Origin: Victivallales bacterium
GTDB lineage: Bacteria; Verrucomicrobiota; Lentisphaeria; Victivallales; UBA1829
Direction: 5' to 3'
Length of the DNA: 12,530 bases
Assembly: GCA_016285335.1 (NCBI GenBank)
Contig: JAEEQO010000073.1
Coordinates: 1-12,530 of the forward strand
How positions within the stretch are numbered: position 1 is the first letter of the stretch; the number at the start of each line of letters is the position of its first letter. The notes under the pieces were generated by a model. The model saw nothing but the letters and a program-made list of their open reading frames with translations. It did not search any database and was not told the origin of the DNA. The position numbers and the translations under genes are program-made. Positions 7,705-12,530 of this stretch are shown here, one piece after another.

Positions 7705-7732
7705 TTGCATTTCGCCCGAAATCGGCTATATT
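7705..7732 (+). promoter_or_regulatory. Likely promoter of the thrS operon
   Basis: TTGCAT (7705-7710) and TATATT (7727-7732) are separated by 16 nt, predicting a start near 7739 and a leader of about 58 nt. A perfect inverted repeat, ATTTCG-CC-CGAAAT (7709-7722), overlaps the -35 edge and the spacer, where a repressor could block polymerase. The promoter is well placed; the operator role is inference. Confidence 0.55.
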
Positions 7733-7756
7733 AAATGGATTCATGTTTTTTACTTG

Positions 7757-7781
7757 CAATCACATATCACAATCACATATC
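7757..7781 (+). repeat. 12-nt direct repeat in the thrS leader
   Basis: CAATCACATATC occurs at 7757-7768 and again at 7770-7781 with one base between, ending 3 nt before the GAGGA Shine-Dalgarno site (7785-7789). It lies in the presumed untranslated leader. Its period of 13 is not a multiple of three, which does not favour coding. Confidence 0.8.
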
Positions 7782-7796
7782 GACGAGGAAACTCAA

Positions 7797-9524
7797 ATGG
7801 GAAAATACCCGCTGGAAACGATCCGGCACAGCGCGGCGCACGTGATGGCCGCGGCGGTGCAGGAACTCTACCCGAACGCGAAATTCGATATCGGTCCCGC
7901 GACCGAGGACGGCTTCTACTACGACTTCGACCTGGAAACGCGCCTCACCGCCGATGACCTCGCGAAGATCGAGGCGAAAATGGAAGAGATCGCCAGGGCG
8001 CATCTCCCGTTCGAACGCAAGGTCATGACCCGCGAAGACGCCCATGCGTTCCTCGCCGGACGCGGCCAGAAGTACAAGCTCGAACGCCTCGCCGACATCC
8101 CGGACGACAGCGAGATCACGTTCTACATCTGCGGCGATTTCACCGATCTCTGCCGCGGCCCGCATGTCGCCAACACCAATGAGATCGGCGCGTTCAAGCT
8201 GCTCTCCATCGCCGGTTCCTACTACCGCGGCGACGAGAAGAACCCGATGCTCCAGCGCGTCTACGGCACCGCGTTCGCCGACAAGAAAGAACTGAAGGCG
8301 TACCTCCAGCGCATCGAGGAAGCCAAGAAGCGCGACCATCGCCGCCTCGGCAAGGAGCTCGACCTCTTCAGCATCTCCGAAATGGTCGGCCCCGGCCTCG
8401 TGCTCTGGCACCCGAAGGGAGCCTACATCCGCAACGTCATCGAGACTTTCTGGCGCAAGGAACACCTCGCCCACGGCTACGATCTGCTTTACACGCCGCA
8501 CATCGGCCGCAGCCAGCTGTGGGAGACCAGCGGCCACCTCGGATTCTACAAGGAGAGCATGTACTCCCCGATGCAGATCGACGAGTTCGACTACTACGCC
8601 AAGCCCATGAACTGCCCGTTCCACATCGAGATCTACAAGAGCCGCGTGCGTTCCTACCGCGAGCTCCCGTGCCGCTGGGCCGAACTTGGCACCGTGTACC
8701 GCTACGAGAAGAGCGGCGTGCTGCACGGCCTGATGCGCGTCCGCGGCTTCACGCAGGACGATGCGCACATCATCTGCACACCGGAACAGATCGAGAGCGA
8801 GATCATGGAAGTCCTCAAGTTCTGCCTCTACATCTGGAAGACCTTCGGATTCCCCGAGATCAAGGCGTACCTCTCCACCCGTCCCGCCAAGGCGGTCGGC
8901 GATCCCGCCCGCTGGGAACAGGCGCAGAAGTCGCTCGTGCAGGCGATCCAGGCTTGCGGCCTGGAGTACGAAGTGGACGAAGGCGGCGGCGCGTTCTACG
9001 GTCCGAAGATCGACTTGAAGATCAAGGACGCGATCGGCCGCGAATGGCAGACCTCCACGATCCAGTTCGACTTCAACCTGCCGGAACGCTTCGGCATCAC
9101 GTATGTCGGTGCGGACGGCGCGCTTCACCAGCCCTACATGGTCCACCGTGCGCTCTTCGGCTCGCTCGAACGCTTCTTCGGTATTCTGGTCGAACACTAC
9201 GCCGGCGCGTTCCCGCTGTGGCTCGCCCCGACGCAGGTCAGCGTGATCCCGATCACCGAAAAGCAGCATGAATACGCGCAGAAGGTGGCCGATGGACTCC
9301 GCAAGGCGGGATTCCAGGTCCTGTGCGACGTCCGTTCCGAAAGCATGGGCGCCAAGATCAAGGATGCCCGCCTCCAGCGCATCCCGTTCATGGCCGTGAT
9401 CGGCGAGAAGGAGCAGAGCGAGGGCACGATGGCGGTCCGTTCCCGCCGCGAAGACCAGCTCGGCGCGATGGATCTCGAAACTTTCATCAAAAAATTGCAA
9501 TCGGAGCTTGAAAATAAGCTTTGA
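7797..9524 (+). CDS. thrS: Threonyl-tRNA synthetase lacking the TGS domain (575 aa)
   Basis: A class II synthetase that charges tRNA-Thr with threonine in the cytoplasm. The editing domain is present, with H11, H15 (HSAAH), C119 and H123 (CRGPH) matching the residues that clear mischarged serine in E. coli. In the catalytic core C273, H324 and H450 match the zinc ligands of E. coli ThrRS (C334, H385, H511) with identical spacing. Motif 2 (YRYEKSGVLHGLMRVRGF) and motif 3 (HRALFGSLERFFGIL) are intact. An anticodon-binding domain fills about 475-575. The common N-terminal TGS domain of about 60 residues is missing: the protein begins 10 residues before the HxxxH motif. The ATG at 7797 has GAGGA with a 7-nt spacer. 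An in-frame ATG at 7743 adds 18 residues without family resemblance and falls at the predicted transcription start. First gene of the translation cluster. Confidence 0.98.
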   Translation: MGKYPLETIRHSAAHVMAAAVQELYPNAKFDIGPATEDGFYYDFDLETRLTADDLAKIEAKMEEIARAHLPFERKVMTREDAHAFLAGRGQKYKLERLADIPDDSEITFYICGDFTDLCRGPHVANTNEIGAFKLLSIAGSYYRGDEKNPMLQRVYGTAFADKKELKAYLQRIEEAKKRDHRRLGKELDLFSISEMVGPGLVLWHPKGAYIRNVIETFWRKEHLAHGYDLLYTPHIGRSQLWETSGHLGFYKESMYSPMQIDEFDYYAKPMNCPFHIEIYKSRVRSYRELPCRWAELGTVYRYEKSGVLHGLMRVRGFTQDDAHIICTPEQIESEIMEVLKFCLYIWKTFGFPEIKAYLSTRPAKAVGDPARWEQAQKSLVQAIQACGLEYEVDEGGGAFYGPKIDLKIKDAIGREWQTSTIQFDFNLPERFGITYVGADGALHQPYMVHRALFGSLERFFGILVEHYAGAFPLWLAPTQVSVIPITEKQHEYAQKVADGLRKAGFQVLCDVRSESMGAKIKDARLQRIPFMAVIGEKEQSEGTMAVRSRREDQLGAMDLETFIKKLQSELENKL

Positions 9525-9535
9525 TGTGCTATAGT
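9508..9535 (+). promoter_or_regulatory. Internal promoter for infC within the end of thrS
   Basis: TTGAAA (9508-9513), a 16-nt spacer and TATAGT (9530-9535), each 5/6 to consensus, overlap the last codons of thrS. The predicted start near 9542 gives a leader of about 64 nt. Internal infC promoters are known in the equivalent E. coli cluster. The match is by eye. Confidence 0.5.
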
Positions 9536-9553
9536 ATAAGCTTGTTATATGTT

Positions 9554-9580
9554 TCCGCCACGTCGGCGGAGGCATTCCGC
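9554..9580 (+). promoter_or_regulatory. Two mutually exclusive hairpins in the infC leader
   Basis: TCCGC occurs at 9554-9558 and 9576-9580, and both copies can pair with GCGGA at 9566-9570. The first stem extends to six pairs (TCCGCC / GGCGGA). Only one can form at a time. Neither directly covers the Shine-Dalgarno at 9592-9597, so a control role is speculative. Confidence 0.4.
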
Positions 9581-9591
9581 ACCACTCACAT

Positions 9592-9608
9592 GGAGGGCGT
9601 TTACCATC
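9592..9608 (+). promoter_or_regulatory. infC Shine-Dalgarno and AUC start codon
   Basis: GGAGGG at 9592-9597 is followed after 8 nt by ATC (9606-9608), which is in frame and sits where the IF3 N-terminus should begin. The only in-frame ATG upstream, at 9549, has no ribosome binding site and lies before this Shine-Dalgarno. Confidence 0.8.
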
Positions 9609-10118
9609 GCCAAGTTACTGAAAAGCAATGACCGTGCCTTTTCCGACAAGTCCCTGCGCGTTATCGGGGCCGACGGAGAACAGCTGGGCGTCATGAAGTT
9701 CGCGGCCGCATGCCAGGCCGCGCAGAACGCGCATCTGGACCTCGTGCTCGTGTCGGAAAACAGCAACCCGCCCGTCTGCCGCATCATGGACTTCGGGAAG
9801 CTCCTGTATGAACAGAAGAAAAAACTGAAGGAGCAAAAGAAGAACCAGCAGGCCCAGAAGGTGAAGGAAATCAAGTTCCGCCTTCACATCGACACGCATG
9901 ACTACGAGGTCAAACTCAACCATGCGAAGGAGTTTCTGGCCGAGGGCAGCAAGCTGCGCGTGACCATCACGTTCAAGGGCCGCGAACTTTCGCACCCGGA
10001 GATGGGATTCGAGCTTGTGACGCGGATCACGGAAGACCTGGCGGAAGTCGCCGTCGTCGACGCGCCGGCGAAACTGCTTGGAAAGAACATCAACATGTCC
10101 TTCAACCCGAAGGCATGA
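9606..10118 (+). CDS. infC: Translation initiation factor IF-3 (170 aa, AUC start)
   Basis: IF3 binds the 30S subunit, prevents premature joining with 50S and checks the start codon-initiator tRNA pairing. The N-terminal domain spans about residues 8-68, with RVIGADGEQLG and PVCRIMDFGK (55-65). A Lys/Gln-rich helical linker covers about 69-83 (EQKKKLKEQKKNQQAQK). The C-terminal domain begins near VKEIKFR and contains FKGRELSHPEMG. The start is inferred to be AUC, because the strong GGAGGG lies 8 nt before it and the family's N-terminus begins there. E. coli infC uses AUU, and IF3 discriminates against such codons, so negative autoregulation is likely (known for the family, inferred here). It is preceded by an internal promoter in thrS and followed by rpmI after 78 nt. 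Confidence 0.95.
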   Translation: MAKLLKSNDRAFSDKSLRVIGADGEQLGVMKFAAACQAAQNAHLDLVLVSENSNPPVCRIMDFGKLLYEQKKKLKEQKKNQQAQKVKEIKFRLHIDTHDYEVKLNHAKEFLAEGSKLRVTITFKGRELSHPEMGFELVTRITEDLAEVAVVDAPAKLLGKNINMSFNPKA

Positions 10119-10126
10119 CATACAAA

Positions 10127-10163
10127 ACCGCCGGACGAGGCTGATGGCGTCTGCCTGCCCGGT
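10127..10163 (+). promoter_or_regulatory. Structured infC-rpmI spacer, possible L20 control site
   Basis: ACCG (10127-10130) can pair with CGGT (10160-10163), and AGGC (10138-10141) with GCCT (10153-10156), giving a two-part stem with an internal loop ahead of the rpmI Shine-Dalgarno (AAGGAG, 10183-10188). In E. coli, L20 represses rpmI-rplT through structure in this region. The pairing is short and the role is inferred. Confidence 0.25.
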
Positions 10164-10196
10164 CGAGACACAACTCTAACATAAGGAGACCAAACG

Positions 10197-10394
10197 ATGC
10201 CGAAAATGAAGACTCGCAAGAGTATCGCCAAGCGCGTGAAACGCACCGCCTCCGGCGGCTACAAGTTCACGAAGCCGGGCCGCCGCCACCTCATGACGAA
10301 CAAATCCGGCAAGAACAAGCGCCAGAAACGCAACGCCGGACTGCTCGACGCCGCCCATGCACAGAGAATCAAAAAGGCCCTGCCCTACGGCTGA
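10197..10394 (+). CDS. rpmI: 50S ribosomal protein L35 (65 aa)
   Basis: A small basic protein of the large ribosomal subunit. It shows the family opening MPKMKTRKSIAKRVKRT, the central GGYKFTKPGRRHL and a KSGKNKRQKRN segment, and has the usual length of about 65 residues. The start is set by AAGGAG 8 nt upstream. It lies between infC and rplT; the gap to rplT is 24 nt, so the two are almost certainly co-transcribed and possibly translationally coupled. Nothing odd is visible. Confidence 0.97.
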   Translation: MPKMKTRKSIAKRVKRTASGGYKFTKPGRRHLMTNKSGKNKRQKRNAGLLDAAHAQRIKKALPYG

Positions 10395-10418
10395 GCTTGA
10401 AAAACAGGAGAATCCATC

Positions 10419-10769
10419 ATGAGAGTTACTTGCGCTGTTTATTCGAGAAAACGCCGCAAACGCGTCCTGGATCGTGCAAAAGGTTTCTACGGTGCCAGCT
10501 CCAAGCGCATCCGCACAGCGTACGATGCCGTTGACAAGGCGAACGTCCACGCCTACGAAGGCCGCAAGCAGAAAAAGCGTCAGTACCGCCGCCTCTGGAC
10601 GGTCCGTATCAACGCCGCCTGCCGCGCCCAGGGTACGACCTACAGCAAGTTCATCGACGGCCTCAAGAAGGCGAACATCGACCTGAACCGCAAGGTCCTC
10701 GCCGACCTCGCCGTCAAGGATCCCGCAGCGTTTACGGCCCTGCTTGAAAAGGCAAAGGCCGCCTGCTGA
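10419..10769 (+). CDS. rplT: 50S ribosomal protein L20 (116 aa)
   Basis: L20 binds 23S rRNA early in 50S assembly and represses this operon in several bacteria. The sequence shows the basic N-terminal arm ([23 protein letters not shown]), the [23 protein letters not shown] block and the C-terminal domain with [25 protein letters not shown]. Its length matches the family. AGGAG lies 8 nt before the ATG. A strong terminator follows about 62 nt after the stop, which suggests infC-rpmI-rplT can end as its own transcript. Confidence 0.97.
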   Translation: MRVTCAVYSRKRRKRVLDRAKGFYGASSKRIRTAYDAVDKANVHAYEGRKQKKRQYRRLWTVRINAACRAQGTTYSKFIDGLKKANIDLNRKVLADLAVKDPAAFTALLEKAKAAC

Positions 10770-10831
10770 CGAACTTGACAGGACCACCCTGCCCCCTGCA
10801 GGACGTCCCATCAAACAGACTATCTGTGATT

Positions 10832-10873
10832 CGCGGGCTGCCGCCTCCCGGCAGACCCGCGTTTTTCTTTTTC
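10832..10873 (+). terminator. Strong intrinsic terminator between rplT and pheS
   Basis: CGCGGGCTGCCG (10832-10843) pairs with CGGCAG (10849-10854) and CCCGCG (10856-10861), with only A10855 bulged, around the loop CCTCC. It is followed directly by TTTTTCTTTTTC. This is a 12-bp GC-rich stem with a U-tract. It could be a full terminator after rplT or an attenuator controlling pheST. I found no T-box motif and no convincing antiterminator pairing upstream. Confidence 0.85.
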
Positions 10874-10914
10874 AAGTTTTCTTTCCTATAAGTTTCCTTC
10901 AAGGAGTTTCCAAC

Positions 10915-11937
10915 ATGCTGGAAGAACTGCTGCAAAAGCTCCAGGCCATCACGGCCGAAGCGAAAACGGCCCTCTCCGCGGCCTCGACTCCGGCCGACGT
11001 CGAGGCCGTCAAAAACCGCACACTGGGGCGCAACGGCGCGATTACGGCCCTCAGCCCCATGATGGGCAAGCTGCCCGCCGAAGACAAACGCGCCGCCGGC
11101 ATGGCCTTCAACGAGGCCAAACAGAGTATCCAGGGCGCCCTGAACGAGGCGAACGCACGCCTCAGCGCCAAGGCCGCCGAAGACGCCCCCGCCGTCGACG
11201 TCACCCTCCCCGGCCGCATGTGGCCGTTTGGACGCAAGCACCCGATCAGCCAGACCATCGATGCCTGCTGCGCCATCTTCCGCCGCATGGGCTTCATCGC
11301 CGTCACCGGACCCGAACTCGAGACCGTGTGGTACAACTTCGACGCCCTGAACGCGCCCGCGAACCATCCGTCCCGCGACCCGCAGGACACCTTCTATCTT
11401 CCCGACGGACGCCTTCTCCGCACGCAGACCTCACCGGTCCAGATCCGCACCATGCTCGGCTCCAAGCCCCCCGTGCGCATCGTCTCCCCGGGCCGCTGCT
11501 ACCGCCGCGACACCCCGGACGCCACGCACGGCGTGCATTTCCACCAGCTCGAGGGCCTCTACATCGACAAGGACGTCTCGCTGGCGGACCTCCGCAGCAC
11601 CATTCTGAAGTTTGCGAAGGAATACTTCGGCACGGACGTCAAGGTCCGCATGCGTCCGCACTTCTTCCCGTTCACGGAACCCAGCGTGGAATGCGATTTC
11701 AGCTGCGTGATGTGCGGCGGCAAGGGCTGCCGCGTCTGCAAGAACTCCGGCTGGCTTGAGATCATGGGCGCGGGCATGGTGAACCCCGCCGTGCTTCGCA
11801 ACGTCGGCTACGATCCGGAAGAAGTCCAGGGCTTCGCCTTCGGGTTCGGCCTGGAACGCCTGACCATGCTGAAACACCGCATCAGCGACCTCCGCATCTT
11901 CTCGGACAACGACCTGCGGTTCCTCAAACAGTTCTGA
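10915..11937 (+). CDS. pheS: Phenylalanyl-tRNA synthetase alpha subunit (340 aa)
   Basis: The catalytic subunit of the alpha2-beta2 class II enzyme that charges tRNA-Phe. Residues 1-90 form the helical N-terminal arm that contacts tRNA. The core starts near GRKHPISQTIDACCAIF and includes QTSPVQIRTM, the motif 2 region (GRCYRRDTPDATHGVHFHQLEG) and motif 3 (GFAFGFGLERLTML, from residue 306). A cysteine cluster at C260, C264, C267, C272 and C275 (CVMCGGKGCRVC), just before WLEIMGAGM, looks like a small metal knuckle; a similar insertion occurs in many bacterial PheS but not in E. coli. The ATG has AAGGAG 8 nt upstream. The gene lies just past a terminator, and pheT follows after 15 nt. Confidence 0.98.
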   Translation: MLEELLQKLQAITAEAKTALSAASTPADVEAVKNRTLGRNGAITALSPMMGKLPAEDKRAAGMAFNEAKQSIQGALNEANARLSAKAAEDAPAVDVTLPGRMWPFGRKHPISQTIDACCAIFRRMGFIAVTGPELETVWYNFDALNAPANHPSRDPQDTFYLPDGRLLRTQTSPVQIRTMLGSKPPVRIVSPGRCYRRDTPDATHGVHFHQLEGLYIDKDVSLADLRSTILKFAKEYFGTDVKVRMRPHFFPFTEPSVECDFSCVMCGGKGCRVCKNSGWLEIMGAGMVNPAVLRNVGYDPEEVQGFAFGFGLERLTMLKHRISDLRIFSDNDLRFLKQF

Positions 11938-11952
11938 GAAAGGAAGACTGAC

Positions 11953-12530
11953 ATGAAACTTTCCCTGTTTAGACTGAAACACTACATCGACATCAGCCTT
12001 TCCCCGGAAAAACTCGCCAACGCGCTCACCATGGCGGGACTTGAGGTCGAAGAGATCGAAACGATCGGCAAGATCCCGGACGGCGTGATCGTCGCCAAGA
12101 TCATTTCCCGCCGCAAACACGAGAACTCCGACCACCTCTCCATCTGCGAAGTCTTCACCGGCTCCGAAACGCTTCAGATTGTCTGCGGCGCGCCGAACTG
12201 CGACACCGGAAACATCGTCCCGCTGGCCACCATCGGAACAGTTTTCAAGGACGACGAAGGCGGCGCTTTCACGATCAAGAAGGGCAAGATCCGCGGCGTG
12301 GAATCCTTCGGCATGATGTGCTCCGCCAAGGAGCTCGGCCTCAGCGAGGACCACAAGGGCCTCATGCTGCTCCCCGGCACGTTCGAGATCGGCAAGCCGC
12401 TTCAGGATTACGTCCCCACCGACACCGTCTATACGCTCGAAATCACGCCGAACCGCCCCGACTGGCTCTCCTACTGGGGCGTCGCGCGCGACATCGCCGC
12501 GCTCGTCGGCGGCGAAGTGAAATTCCCCGC
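11953..12530 (+). CDS. pheT: Phenylalanyl-tRNA synthetase beta subunit, N-terminal part
   Basis: Open to the window edge: 192 complete codons of a protein usually near 800 residues. It begins MKLSLFRLKHYIDISLSPE, then GLEVEEIE, and carries the tRNA-binding OB-fold domain at about residues 40-150 (IVAKIISRRKHENSDHLSIC, IVCGAPN, GTVFKDDE, IRGVESFGMMCSAKELGL). The ITPNRPDWLSYWGVARDIAAL segment follows, as in the family. The subunit partners PheS, contacts tRNA-Phe, and in its missing part would carry the editing domain. Translation likely starts at 11953 behind AAGGA (11939-11943), 15 nt after the pheS stop, so coupling is expected. Confidence 0.96.
   Translation, partial: MKLSLFRLKHYIDISLSPEKLANALTMAGLEVEEIETIGKIPDGVIVAKIISRRKHENSDHLSICEVFTGSETLQIVCGAPNCDTGNIVPLATIGTVFKDDEGGAFTIKKGKIRGVESFGMMCSAKELGLSEDHKGLMLLPGTFEIGKPLQDYVPTDTVYTLEITPNRPDWLSYWGVARDIAALVGGEVKFP

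Larger units (their letters stand above)
7493..7796. other. 304-bp divergent gap between ankyrin gene and thrS
   Basis: From left to right it holds the ankyrin Shine-Dalgarno (7500-7503), two triple-hairpin units (7504-7593), a candidate leftward promoter (7614-7642), an A-rich stretch with no recognised element (about 7643-7680), a GC-rich patch (7681-7704), a good rightward promoter (7705-7732) and the thrS leader with a 12-nt direct repeat. No gene is visible in it. Confidence 0.8.

Noticed and set aside
7743..7796. Upstream in-frame ATG for thrS
   Set aside because: The 18 added residues match nothing in ThrRS, and the ATG falls at the predicted transcription start without a Shine-Dalgarno.
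7773..9575. Minus-strand open frame of 600 codons opposite thrS
   Set aside because: thrS is unmistakable with all catalytic residues; the antisense frame is a by-product of its codon use.
10775..10780. Consensus TTGACA just after rplT as a pheST promoter
   Set aside because: No -10 element at 16-18 nt, and it lies upstream of the terminator.
10826..10891. Phe-rich leader peptide (GTG start, ending FFFFKFSFL) before pheS, like an attenuation leader
   Set aside because: The Phe codons come from the terminator's own T-tract, lie downstream of the hairpin rather than before it, and the GTG has no Shine-Dalgarno.

Overview
The window is bacterial, moderately GC-rich, and holds two transcription blocks that point away from a shared gap at about 7493-7796. 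The right half is the translation cluster thrS-infC-rpmI-rplT-pheS-pheT, in the order known from many bacteria. The left half is an accessory block on the minus strand: a secreted ankyrin-repeat protein, then a very large modular Ig-like surface or secreted protein. I cannot assign a species. The giant Ig-like/PPC-like protein beside a conserved translation cluster would suit a PVC-group bacterium such as Lentisphaerota; this is an impression, not a demonstrated assignment.

Left block (1-7492, minus strand). The ankyrin gene (5831-7492) has a Sec signal peptide and a leader containing two copies of a 45-bp unit that folds into three consecutive hairpins. A 244-bp gap follows, with a perfect 10-bp inverted repeat, an AT-only hairpin and a plausible promoter. 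The giant gene (43-5586) encodes 1847 residues: about ten Ig-like modules plus one FN3-like module, then five PPC-like beta domains separated by Trp/Asp-rich linkers, then a short tail rich in Ala, Ser and Asp. It has no N-terminal signal peptide. A 9-bp stem at the left edge of the window is probably its terminator.

Right block (7797-12530, plus strand). ThrRS lacks the usual N-terminal TGS domain but keeps its editing and zinc residues. IF3 starts at AUC behind a strong Shine-Dalgarno sequence, the rare-start arrangement associated with IF3 autoregulation. L35 and L20 follow closely. A strong intrinsic terminator lies between rplT and pheS, so pheST must be read by readthrough or from a promoter I could not identify. 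pheT runs off the right edge.

I see no tRNA, rRNA, CRISPR array, transposase or integrase. The least ordinary parts are the triple-hairpin tandem repeat, the inverted repeat before the giant gene, the giant protein's architecture and the control elements of the thrS and infC leaders.
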